A stretch of DNA of 64,000 bases. Origin: Ehretia macrophylla. Its lineage: Eukaryota > Streptophyta > Magnoliopsida > Boraginales > Ehretiaceae. Position numbers and translations under genes: made by a program. The DNA lies in contig CM075778.1 of assembly GCA_037974665.1 (NCBI GenBank), positions 10,591,001 to 10,655,000 on the forward strand, in the 5' to 3' direction. Below, in pieces: positions 48,736-59,991 of this stretch. The notes beneath the pieces were generated by a model, which saw only the letters and a list, made by a program, of their open reading frames with translations, was not told where the DNA came from and did no database searches. The stretch's first letter is position 1; each line of letters starts with the position of its first letter.

Positions 48736-51365
48736 ATGGCTCTCAAGATCACATGGAAATCGATCCGTCTCAGTTGTTTCAGGCCGCAGAGTTTGCCATT
48801 AGAGTTAAAAAGTCATGTTTCTTGCCCGAATTCTGCTCGGAGGCTCACACTTTCTGATATAAGTGACCCTGGCTCGCCAGTTTCTGCCAAGGACCTGTGT
48901 AACTTTCTCGTTGGATCAAATCTTCATATATTTACACTCGAAGAGCTCGAAGTCATTACGAATGGCTTCTCATCGAGAAACTTTGTTGGTGAAGGAGGGT
49001 TTGGACCTGTGTACAAGGGGTTCATCGGTGAAAATATTAGACCTGGTTTGCAAGCTCAACCTGTTGCTGTCAAGTTACTAGACTTGGATGGTGGTCAAGG
49101 CCACAGAGAATGGCTGGTGAGCATTTTAGCTATCAGAGAATTAGAATTGAAATGATAATTTTTTTCTGCTTCTTTTCATAGATTGTTTGCGTTGTTCTTT
49201 TCTTCGGCCGATTCATTAAACTGTGACACATGAAGTGTGGGTCTCACATGTATTACAATTGAATGATATACAAGAATTTTACTTTCTTTTATTTGCCGGA
49301 TTTTAATGAGAATTTATTTTGAGACTCTCATCATCTGATTAACGTTTTTCATCTTTAGACTGAAGTGATCTTCCTTGGACAATTGAGGCATCCTCATCTT
49401 GTGAAGTTGATTGGATACTGTTGCGAAGATGAGAACAGACTTCTGGTTTATGAATTCATGGAGAGAGGCAATTTAGAGAATCAATTATTTAGAAGTACGT
49501 GCCACGTAACCTTTTCCACATCCCATAAGATTCGATTTTTTATGATATCGATCAATATGCTAGAGGAAAATACTTTAGTCTAGGCCATCCGGATTTCATA
49601 ATGAAGTGGATTCTGTGGCGGACTTACCTACACATCTTTACTTTGAAATAAAAAAAATAAAAAAAATTTGTTTTTTGGTTTTTTTTTTTTAAAAAAACTA
49701 TTATATTTGACACTTTATGCACATTCTAAACTCTCTTACTGTATAAATACACACCTTAAATGTGAGTACCTGAGTCCGTCACTGAGTGTACTCCATGTGT
49801 ATGGAACTTATACATCATGTGAGATTCAAACGGTCTTGACCGAAGAGTTTCCTACTACAAAATTGATGAGGCCTTTGTATATTTGGTCCGTGCAGGATAT
49901 TCGGTTTGCTTACCATGGCTGACAAGGATAAAGATTGCAGTTGGTGCTGCGAAAGGCTTAGCTTTTCTTCATGAGGAAGAAAAATCAGTCATATATCGTG
50001 ATTTCAAAGCTTCAAACATCCTGTTGGATTCTGTAATTTCCTTCCCTTATGCCATAAAAAGAAAATTTCTACAGTTTAAACAAGTATCAAATTTTTAGCT
50101 AACCTATATATATTCATTACCAGGATTACAATTCTAAGCTATCCGATTTCGGGTTTGCAAAGGATGGGCCTGAAGGAGATGAGACTCATGTCACGACTCG
50201 TGTCATGGGCACACAAGGCTATGCTGCTCCAGAGTATATCATGACAGGTCAGTTCAGAGGCGGAATATCTTTTGGGGGCCCAATTGCATACTTCAAAAGT
50301 ATTCTAATCAAATTAGTAGGCAGTATTCTAATCAAATTAGTAGTCATTTATGGGGAAAAAAAATATATCTAATAAGGGTAAAAGACATTTAGGTCCCCTT
50401 TTTTTACTCCTTAGACCAAATGGGCTCCTCAATTTTTTTATTTTTTTTCGGATCCTCAATTTTTATAATGTTGGTCAATTTTAGGGTATTATTGTCATTT
50501 CAATATTAACAAACAAAAAGAAATAAAAATTAATCAACCAATAGGAGCAAGCCATGCGACCCCGTCTCACCCTACCCACCAGCCCCTTATGTTAATACTC
50601 ATTAAGGGCAAAATAGTCTATTTACACGGTCAACTCATTTTTAACTAACGGTTGACTAAGGATGCGAATCCCTCTAGCTTCCCATTGGGTTAATTTGATT
50701 AATTTCCTTATGACAATATCATATGGCTTATGAAACTATCATACACCATTCTAATACTTATCAATACTTCAATTTCAGGTCATTTGACAACGATGAGCGA
50801 TGTATATAGCTTTGGTGTTGTTCTGCTAGAGCTAATAGCAGGAAAAAAGGCCTTGGACAAGAATCGCCCAAGCAGACAGCACGACTTGGTCGAGTGGGCA
50901 AGACCTATGCTGAAAGATCCTCACAAGCTTGAAAGAGTAATGGACACAAAACTGGAATGTCAATACTCAATTGAAGGAGCTAAAAAGGTGGCTGCATTGG
51001 CTTATCAATGCTTGAGCCATAATCCAAGGTCTAGGCCTACAATGGGCCATGTTGTGAAGGTTTTAGAGACTTGTTTTGACTTAAATGACATCCCAGTAGG
51101 GTGTTTTGTATACATTGTTCCTACTGATGAGAGAAATGAAGCCAGTGAGTTAGTGACAGATGAACAAGGGCCAGAGGAGAAAGGAAACGAAATGAATGGA
51201 TGTGAAGGAGGAGTAAAGGTGGCACAAAAGAAAGAAAATGGCTATAGCCGGTATAGGAAAGATAGAAAGCTTAGGAATCGTATGAGATCTCGTGCTGTGT
51301 TCTCTGATACTGCTTTGTATAGAACTATGAGGAAAGAGTTGGAATCTCCTCCGCAAAAGGAGTAG
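48736..51365 (+). CDS. Receptor-like cytoplasmic kinase, subfamily VII (RIPK/PBL-like)
   Basis: This gene encodes a 454-residue Ser/Thr kinase of the RLCK-VII group, which relays signals from cell-surface immune and growth receptors at the plasma membrane. The five exons are 48,736-49,116, 49,359-49,494, 49,896-50,032, 50,124-50,247 and 50,779-51,365, all with GT/AG introns. They give one frame. An N-terminal arm ([10 protein letters not shown]) precedes [14 protein letters not shown]. The kinase domain has the glycine loop GEGGFGPV (85-92), the AVK lysine (113), the alphaC Glu in TEVIFLGQL (129), [12 protein letters not shown] (206-217), DFG (226-228), the activation segment [12 protein letters not shown] (245-256), and the [13 protein letters not shown] helix. 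A basic, lysine/arginine-rich C-terminal tail of roughly 90 residues follows. It is an RD-type kinase, and all catalytic residues are present. The N-terminus resembles Arabidopsis RIPK (At2g05940) but lacks an MGxC acylation motif. The start is the first ATG in a clear exon. Intron 4 is long (531 bases). Confidence 0.93.
49613..49784. repeat. MITE-like insertion in kinase intron 2
   Basis: The ends are short inverted repeats: CTGTGGCGGACTTA at 49,613 and, on the minus strand, CAGTGACGGACTCA ending at 49,784. These match the CAGTGGCGGA-type ends of plant Mutator-like MITEs. A long A/T-rich middle lies between. No clear nine-base duplication is seen, so it is old or only coincidentally delimited. 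Confidence 0.5.
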
Positions 51366-52209
51366 AAGGACACAACTCTTGGACCGCAGTTCCAAAATGT
51401 TTGTTTGTTTGTTGTGGCCTTCTCCTGTTTTTAAGATGTTGAATTTCTTTATGCTAGTTTGGAAGATGTCCTAATCATATAGCTCTAATCATAATGATCA
51501 ATCGTTAGAATATATATTTCTCCTATATCAAAAAATCAGTAATTAAAGATCAATTTATAAGGTCATAGGTCAATTCCACTTAACACTAATTGATTTTAAA
51601 ATAAAAACCGTATCAAAGTTGGACCTTGGTCCAATCATGTCTACCCACGTAAGGAAGATGTAAGAATATATATTTCTCTCATATCAGAAAATTCACTAAC
51701 TTAAAGACCACCTTATAAGGGTCACACGTGAGAGGGGTATTGAAATATATATTCCTGTTATATTGGAAAATCAGTAACTCAAAGACTACCTTATAAGGTC
51801 ACGAGCCAACTCCACTTAATATCAATTGATTTTAAGATAGAAACCTATTATTCTTAACATCAACAAACAAAACTTTTGGACCTTGTAATGATATATGTAA
51901 TGCTAACGAATATAGTAGACAAATGTTTCTTCACATACACACATTATATATATATGTATGTATACATGAAGAGAGATACTTTGTAGTACAAGTATTGCAA
52001 GAATTGCATTTTAGAGAAATAAATAAACATATAATCAGACCATATGATAGTGGATCGACAATGATAATTGTGTACAACAATAATCAATTTGTGTAGCAAA
52101 GATTTACTATGTTTACTCCTGATTCTTACTTATGCATCTCAACATTGGTGCGATCTTTGCTTGATATTGATCATCTTATGATTTCTTCTTCCTTTGTGAG
52201 ACATTAAAA
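51366..52209. repeat. Kinase 3' flank with a three-copy dispersed repeat
   Basis: A unit of about 100 bases starting AATATATATTTCTC and containing ACCTTATAAGGTCA and CCACTTAACACCAATTGATT-like phrases occurs three times with drift: about 51,508-51,612, 51,664-51,730 and 51,743-51,850. Such units are common around decayed LTR elements. A short TATATATATGTATGTATA run lies at about 51,948. I see no gene. Confidence 0.5.
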
Positions 52210-52690
52210 TTCCTTATCACGCTCCCGCAAATTGGAGATGGAATGTAAATGAAGTCCCAACATGCGTCAAAGAAAGATGAAGGATGCTCTCGGTAAAGAC
52301 TTGGTGAGGAGATTAGCAAGTTGGTGAGAGGACAATACACACGAAGTTATAAGTGTACTCATAACAACTTTTTCACGAGAGAAATGATGATATATTTTAG
52401 TATGTATGGTTTGAGCATGTAATAGTGTATTAATCAGACATGTACAAAGTACTAAGATTATCGCAAAATAGTTGAGAAGGCTTGAGCAAAAGAACCCCAA
52501 TGTCACGAAGTAAGAAAGTGAAAAGCAAGTAAGCTTTATTATTGTAGAAGCCATAGAACAGTATTTTTAGCTAGAATGAATAACTGTAGGTTGCTTTTAA
52601 GAGCACCATAAAATGCAATTGGCACCTAAAAATACGCAGACCCTATGTACTAATGGTCCTCCATGTCATCGGACAAGTTGTGACATTGAA
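52210..52690 (-). mobile_element. Ty1/Copia remnant (RNase H end of pol)
   Basis: The minus strand shows the C-terminal Copia signature: a FLGANCISW-like segment, then SMASTIIKL, then LINTLLHAQTIHTKIYHHF, REKVVMSTLIT and SSHQLANLLTKSLPRASF. This order is typical of the RNase H region and the pol terminus. It is a broken fragment with several breaks. No LTR partner was assigned. Confidence 0.75.
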
Positions 52691-54678
52691 AAACCATATA
52701 GAGATAGAGGATATTTAAAGACAAAACGCATACCATAGTCTTGTGTAAAACTGATATCTGGGTCGACTCGGCCTAGCCCAATCCAGCCTACATAGGCCGT
52801 TAGTTGAAAGAACTGGGTCTAGCTCGGCCTAACCTTTTAGTGGGCTAAGCTAGACTGAGCTTATTTCTCAAAACATTCGATCCATCCAAAGTGGTAGAGC
52901 CACTTTAAGCTTATGGTGTTATAAGCACATCCTAAGTCGGGAAAAAACCTTTTCAATTTTTTTAGTGTTAAAACAATGATGAGTGATGAAAGATGAAAAA
53001 GTGATGGAAAGTGTCTTATTCTTACTTTTTGGCCAACAAAAAAGTGAGGGAAAGTGCTTTATTCCTACTTTTTTTCTACGATTCTTTTCAATTATTTTTT
53101 CATATTGAGAATGATATTTTATGTTCTTATGTTAAGTGAAGAGAGGGTGAGAAAATGAGAGAAAATAAATAAAGGAAAAGAAAACATAAGAAAAAATTGG
53201 GTAGCTTTTATTAAACATAAAATCAACCGTGATTTTTTACCTAATGGAGTTCAAATTGGTGAGCAGGTTCGTAACTCAAACTTCTACAATTTGAACAATG
53301 TAGATTGATTCTGGAGCTCTATAAGGTCGTATTGGGTTGCGTGCACAATAGCCCAAAACATTTTTTTAATCTCAATTGAATTGAATTTCTAGTTTTTATT
53401 TGTTGAATATGAGATAGATAAATATTTTAAAAGAAAACTAACTTCTAAGCAACATTTTTTCGACATCTAATGAAAAAGACATTTTCCATTTCCAATGATT
53501 TCAATTGTTTATTTTTCTCTCTTTTGTATGTTATGTCATTACTATATTGAGTAGGAGTTATGTCTTGAAAAATTTGTTTGGGCTATAATGTGTTTAAATT
53601 AATATTGGATAATTATAGCATATTGTGATCTATAATTATAAAAAATATAATTTTAGGCAAAAAGCCAACACTTTTTCGTAATGTATACAAATAATGTATG
53701 TAAATGACCAACTCAACCCCTAGTTTCAAACTTTGCCATTGTAGTGCCCCCGAGACCCTCGATACTTGGCTCTGTCACTACTTATTTGACCCATTAGTCC
53801 ACCATCGAAGGTCACGATTTGAGTTGGGCTAACTCACCCAAAAGGTTGAATTTTTAAAATAAAATAGAAAATGATTTTTGGGTGAATTTTCCCTCCTAAA
53901 TACAAAAAAAAATACCTTTTTTTATTTTTTAAAGTTCAAAGTATTTAAATTTATTTATTACTTTCTAATTTTAATGTTAGTTTTAAATTTAATATTTTTA
54001 ATATAATTTTGAAATATCTACAAGTTTTAAATAATAAAATTAATTTAAGTAAAAATAGTTTTGAAATACATTATCCAGGTTAAAAATATAAATCAGTTTA
54101 TACTTAAATTAATTTTATTATTATTTACATACATTTTTTTATTTTTCAATATGGTGGACTTTAAAGTTTGAATAAGATTTTCTGAATATAAAGAGAAAGA
54201 CAATAGAAATTTATGAAGAATCCCTTAAATTTTATTCACTTAACTTGATAATCTATCAAAATTGTAATAAAATTTATTTATTTTTTTAATAATTTGCTGT
54301 AAAATAGTTTCTTAACTTTTGGTGTTTGGTAATATTAAAAAATTTGTCAATCAAAAAATATTACCCAATCAAAGGAAAAGGTTAGTTACAAGGAGTGAAA
54401 AAAGTTTTCATATCTTTTGAGAGATGAAAATATTTTCTACTCACTTCACCTAATCCCACCCCTCTTCACCTACCCTACCCTCTAGTCCTGGAAAATATCA
54501 TATTGACATTTGTTTTAGTTATTTATTTATTTATTAGTTTATTTATCTATTTTATTTTTAGCCTTTAAAAACTAATTTTATTTTATTTTTTTATTATTAT
54601 ATTATATTTTATATATTTTATATTTCTATTTAATACTTACACACAAAACACCTACTCCAGTTAACCCCGAAATTCATC
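52691..54678. other. Intergenic, AT-rich, with repeat debris
   Basis: At 52,760-52,865 lies a patch rich in CTCGGCCTA/GGGCTAAGC phrases, a type of dispersed plant repeat. At about 53,735-53,781 the sequence ends GGCTCTGTCACTAC, whose complement GTAGTGACAGAGCC resembles Mutator-like MITE ends. At about 54,270-54,480 is a decayed relative of the MITE at 46,078-46,506. I see no gene. Confidence 0.45.
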
Positions 54679-57600
54679 CACTACAAGAAATACTACATTT
54701 GACGATGGGTACTAGGCGATGGTTAAGAAACCGTCACTAATAGCTACGATTTTGCAACGATCAGAGATTATTTTTCGCCCTAAATTTTGGTGCCAAACAT
54801 TGCGACATTACAACGGCAATTAAAGGTCGTCGCTAATATGTCCCCAAATAGCAATGATTCACTAATGAAAGCTAAGTTGCCGCTAAAAAAATGTAGACGT
54901 CGTCGCTATGTTGTCGCCAAGTTCTAACAACTTAGCGACGACTAGTAAAGTGTTTATCGTCAAATTAACTATTATCACTGGATGGTCATCCATTTACAAC
55001 CAGTCAACGACAATAGTTTACATGCTGGAATTAGAACGTTGTTGCAAAGTTTTGGCTATTTTGCGACAACTTAGCGATGACCCTTATTTATTTAGCTCGT
55101 AAAATAGCATCATCGCCATTTTTTATTTCTAAATGGAGGCAACATGGTAACAGTTACTTGGTTTCTAAACATTACCAACAAGCTGTTGCTAATTTATCCC
55201 TAATAGGTGACGGTTTTTTGAATTTCTCATTATGCCGCTAATTGTTCGCAGGTCGTCGCTAAGTTGTAGCACATAGCGATAAATTAGAAACGGTTTGTGT
55301 AACGCCCCGATCCCTCACGGAATCGGGATTACTATTAATCATGCTATTGACAACCCATATCCAAATCCGAGCACAAAATTTAAGGAAAAACGGACGGAGT
55401 TTCCCTTATTTTTAGGACTAATAAAAAACCTGCACGCAGCAAGTATAACCACATAACAACACCCCAACTCCAACCATCTAACTTTTCGCAGTCTCAAGGC
55501 TATCCAAGCCTTAGACAACGACATAATCACACGATCACGCAATAACACAACCTTTGAAATTCTGGGTTACAAGATAGCTTATCATACCACTCTAACTACA
55601 TTCACAAGCTTTACTTATGATAAGTCCACCTACTTGTCACACAAGCACGCAATCAAAAGACAATAAAATCTATTTTTAGCTATTACATGTCAACTACTCT
55701 ATCAAACCACATAAGTCCTTAATTTAGTTTACAATCCAACAAGTTGTACAAAAATATATACAAGACTTCAAGGGTTTCCAAAATAGAACAAAAATACATC
55801 AAGTCCCATCTTCACAAACAGCTTCCAACCATAGCAAGATAATCAACCAACTACACGGCACATAAGGTAGTTGTTCTAATTGCACCTGAAACATGTTAAA
55901 ACGAGGAATGAGTAACCAAAGTTACCCAGTGAGGGAGGTGATGCAGTAAATTAGGGAGTGCTTTCATGAGATGCAACAAAGATAGTAACAATAATAACAC
56001 AAAATAACCAAGTATTTAACCACGTATAAAAAGGATACAGTTTCACTTTTGTCTTCAATCACGAACCAGGACCCAAGATCTTCAAGCAAGTGCCGACAAA
56101 TCCTTTATTCCTCCAAATGGGGTACTCCAGATGTACCCTGATCCTACGACCCATAGTCTCCCGAGGTAGGTCCGTATGTCCCAACGAGGTGAACCACGCC
56201 TCTGGGGTAGGGGAGTATGCCTCAGCAAGATAGGGACTAGGAAACCATGGTAGCCGAGGAAGCACGGCAAGCCCGATGCCGCCCGTGTTACTCGATACTA
56301 CCATGCCCGAATAGATTGCGCAACCCCGAAACAAGTCCATGAGAGCCAAGATTATCAAATATTACATAAGAGGGGCGACAAAGTAGGCTGCCCTCACAAA
56401 TAGTCACAATATGTACAAAGTAACGATATAAACATAAAAGAGACAAATAACATATTTTTCTGTAAACTCTTCAATTAGTATGTTTATATCTTAGACAAGC
56501 ATATAGACACATAACAACACATCTATGAGCTCATATAAACACAAAGGCATCCTTTATCACTTTTTTTCCCTTTTATTAACTATGCAATTCTTCTTCCATA
56601 CAAAATTCAAGATTCCAAATCCACAATCTAATCATACTACTTTCCTAAGAAGGCCAAAAGACACCTACCTAGACCTAAAAACCCGTTTTGGAGATAAAAG
56701 CTCGGGAAGACCCCAAGTAGGTTTTAACTATATCTACCCTATTCGGACCCCAATTTAACGCAACAAAAACACCAAAAGTGCTTCCATGCCCCAAGGATAC
56801 CTAATCTAAAGTCCAAACGTGACCAGATTTCATTTCGTGACAAACCCCCTTTTAAAGTTAGCTAATTTTGCATTTTTGCTTAATTTCGGGCAATTCAACT
56901 TCACATGAGCCTCTAACTAGTTTCACTAATATCTAGAGCACCTAAAGGAAGCATCAATTCACTATAATTAGCAAGTTATATCAAAACCCTAAAATTCATC
57001 ACTATTCATCATCTTCTTTGTGCAATTCAAGCTTTCAACCATGGAGATTGTGATCAAGCTACAAAAAAGAGTTCTATAGGCTCTAGAGATTGTATATCAA
57101 GCATCAATAACAATTATCATAGCTATAATCAACAATACAAGAATTTCAAATAATTGACATAAACATAAACATGAAAATTATGCAACTCACTCACAATTTT
57201 GTAGATGTAGACTAGTTGTAGAAATCCTAAAAGCTCCAAAAACTCTCCAAGATCAAGCCAAGAGACCAAACTTGCAAAGATTGGTGAAGAAATCTTCTCC
57301 TTTCTCTCCTAGGAGTCCATCGGGTTTGGGCGGTGGGGTGGGGTGAGGTGGGGTGGGGGGGGGGGGGAGGGGAGTATTTTGGGCATTATGCAAATTGTTT
57401 TGAGTGTATTATGCTTGTATGTGTGATATAATATGTATATAGTATATTTATGTTATGATATATTGGTCAATTGCAATTAATAACTTGGTCAAACTAAGCT
57501 AAAAACTCATATTAAAAGACTAGCTAGCTAACTAATGGTTATACTAATGTTACACTATTCCACGAATCACGAAATATTTTTCAAATGCATGTTCTCGACC

Positions 57601-57960
57601 TCCAAAGTCTAAAACTATAGGTTTCAGGTCCTTTTTATAAGTTATACTATCTAGGAAAAATATTAAACCAATCAATTTAGACAGTAAATTTTCTTATGAA
57701 TAGTGACCATCAAATAAACATATTTAAACTAGAAATAAAATACATTAAAATGCACAAAAGATGTGCTACAGTTATTTATGACTATGATGCAAATTCTCGG
57801 ACGTCACAGTTTGTACATTTAATAGCGGTAATATTCAAAAATCAAGTAACCGTCGCCATGTTGGCACTATTTAGCAATAAAATGATGACGACTATTATAC
57901 AATTTTAAATATTCATTGGGTTTAGGCTACGGTTATGCTGACTGTTACCTAATTGTTTCC
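54679..57960 (+). mobile_element. Second CACTA element, left end, interrupted by a solo LTR
   Basis: It begins CACTACAAGAAATACTAC at 54,679, a textbook CACTA terminus. Subterminal repeats follow, built on CGTCGCTAA/TTAGCGACG and ACCGTCACTAA (54,700-55,290). The same style resumes after the solo LTR (57,814 to about 57,960: ACCGTCGCC, GATGACGAC). No matching right end (TAGTG preceded by TTTCTTG) and no transposase gene were found in the rest of the window, so it is a truncated or highly decayed copy. Confidence 0.78.
55298..57808 (-). repeat. Solo LTR, family C, inside the second CACTA element
   Basis: It begins TGTAACGCCCCGATCC and ends GGACGTCACA. GTTTG flanks it on both sides (55,293-55,297 and 57,809-57,813). 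It is related to the LTR at 1-3600. A GC-rich island is at about 56,090-56,330. Read on the minus strand, a donor-like GTGAGTGAG lies at 57,194 and an acceptor-like TTTCAG|G at about 55,887. A G-rich run is at 57,322-57,373. Confidence 0.9.
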
Positions 57961-59106
57961 GAACCCAATAAAATCTTCTTTACAACACCGCAAGTGACAT
58001 TTTTGTAACCCCAAATTATCATCCCCTCCGCCCAAGTTCAATCTCCGCCGCGACCACTCACCCCCTCGCCTCTCGTTGTTTGTCTCTCTATATTCTTTCT
58101 TTTCTTTCTCTATCTCACCGCCACACCTTTGTCACCAATCAATCTCACTGCATCACTCACACCCTCGCCACGCCTCCACTCTTTCTCTCGCCTCACCACC
58201 ATCAACACTCCGTCACCACCCTCCCGTGATTAGGTACGTTATATACAGTATATATATAAATACATACATATATATTCGTATATATATATATATATATAGT
58301 TTTTTTTTTCTATTTTTTATTTTGCAATTTTTTTCTGTTTTTCTGTTTTTCCTCTTTTTCTTAATTTCTCGGTTTTTTTAATTATATTTATTATTTAAAT
58401 TACTATTTATTATTTATGTTTATTTTTTAATATACTGTGATTAATTACTTTTTGGTGTTCTGGGTGATTAATCCACTTACTGTGATTAATTACTTTTTGC
58501 TGTACTATAATTATTTACTTTGGTGTTATGGGTGATTAGTAATGGATATATTTACCGATATTTCGAATAGATGGACACATCAAGATAAGGGGATAATGCA
58601 ATATATCTCATTGAACCCACTGGACATCATTCCTCCCAAAAGTGATTACAAATTACTAATCTTTGGAAACCTACGTGTATCCAACCTCGACTTCAACAAA
58701 TGGTACACGAGAAAAGATATGGAGTAAGCGTTGCCACCATTGGATTAGCAAATATTACCATATTTGGTTTTAGTATAACAAACAAGTGTAGTGCATTTTT
58801 TGTGGAAGTAATTAAATTCTTTAGGTGATGACACCAAGTGGATTACATAGTTTCCTTTTAAATGGAAGTACTTTTATGCCATGTAAAGACATTTGTTTGC
58901 AAAATAATAGAAAACTTCCAAGTTGCTGAAATACCATGTATGAAATTTTTTGAAGCTAATTTTTTTGCTTTTTGTAAATCTTTTTGTGTCCTATTGAAAG
59001 GATCATAAGTTTGGCTCACGTAATTAAATGTCTTACTTAGAAAGGTAGTTGCCGCTTTCAATTAATACAACTAGAGAATTTGTCATTTTTTTCACGTTTT
59101 AAATTT
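57961..59106. other. C-rich leader-like patch, microsatellite, no gene assigned
   Basis: At about 58,015-58,230 lies a C- and CT-rich stretch (CCCCTCCGCCC, CTCCGCCGCGACCAC) quite unlike its AT-rich surroundings. It may be a CpG-containing promoter or leader, perhaps of the CACTA element's lost gene. It is followed by an AT microsatellite (58,245-58,300). An imperfect repeat of TGTGATTAATTACTTTTTG occurs at about 58,436 and 58,480. An open stretch of 61 codons at 58,542-58,727 has no similarity I recognise. Confidence 0.4.
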
Positions 59107-59152
59107 TTAATCCAAAAACATGAAATGAAAAATGGAGGATCATCTTAATATT

Positions 59153-59564
59153 GGGTTAAATTATGCATAGAGGTTCTATTGTTTATACATTTTTTTAAGT
59201 TGATTTTTAATGTTTCAAAAAAATCATATTAGTCCCTACTATTTACAAAAGTGATTCAAAATTGTCTTTTTTGTTCAAAACTAGGCAATTTAGTCTCTAT
59301 TATTTTCAAAAGTTTCAATTTAGTCCCAAAATAAGAGTCATGTGCAGATACTAAATTGCTTTTTTTAAAGAAAATGATAGGAACTAAATTGAATTTTTTT
59401 TAAAAATAATAAAGACCAAATTGACTAATATTGAATAATAAAGACCATTTTGAATCATTTTTTATAAATATTGAGCATTACTATGAATCTTTTAAAATAT
59501 TAAGAATGATATTAAAAGAACATATAAACTATAGGGACTAAGTGTGAAACTTACCCAAAATTTT
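59153..59564. mobile_element. MITE inside the left arm of the foldback
   Basis: It is absent from the right arm, which shows the empty site. The ends are inverted: GGGTTAAATTATGCATAGAG and, on the minus strand, GGGTAAGTTTCACACTTAGT. Both continue into a TAGTCCCTAT/TTTATA-type phrase common in plant MITEs. The boundaries are uncertain by a few bases. Confidence 0.65.
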
Positions 59565-59792
59565 ACGAAGTGATTTAACATGGAATATGACAAAAGCCTG
59601 AAAGAACTTTAACGTTTAGATTCAACATGTTAATTTCTTTCACTAATCTTTAATTATATATTTCGATGAACTATTTCATGAATCGCCCAACTTGCAATAT
59701 TATATGAACTTTGCTGCTTTTCTTTCAATTGGTAATTTATTGGATGTGCAACTAATTTCCAGATGACGTAAGGTGGGACGTCAAGGATGGTG

Positions 59793-59991
59793 TTTTTTTT
59801 TTTTTTGGTCGAAACACAATAAATTAATATTACAAATGGAAAAAGTATAAATGTTTAACCAACACCTGAAGGTCTACAATCTGAGAGCAGAAAATAATAC
59901 AAAGGGGACAGGATATTAAAAACTCAATCAAGAAACAAGCTATTTTTAAGATGACATTTGACAACCCAATCGCACGCATAATTAACTGTTA
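59793..59991 (-). mobile_element. LINE 3'-end insertion with 13-bp target duplication
   Basis: The minus strand is a copy of the last about 185 bases of the LINE at 40,402-44,215 (the end of its ORF2 and 3' UTR), followed by a poly(A) tail of 14. GTCAAGGATGGTG flanks it exactly (59,780-59,792 and 59,992-60,004), and the right arm of the foldback gives the uninserted state. This is a clean case of target-primed insertion with severe 5' truncation. Confidence 0.92.

Noticed and set aside
58542-58727. 61-codon open stretch starting MDIFTDISNRW
   Set aside because: No recognisable domain, no clear promoter or splice context, and the length is within chance for this base composition.
58774-58786. 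ACAAGTGTAGTG as the right end of the CACTA element starting at 54,679
   Set aside because: The last bases fit TAGTG, but the adjoining three bases (CAT) do not match the ATC before the left end, and no subterminal repeats lead up to it.
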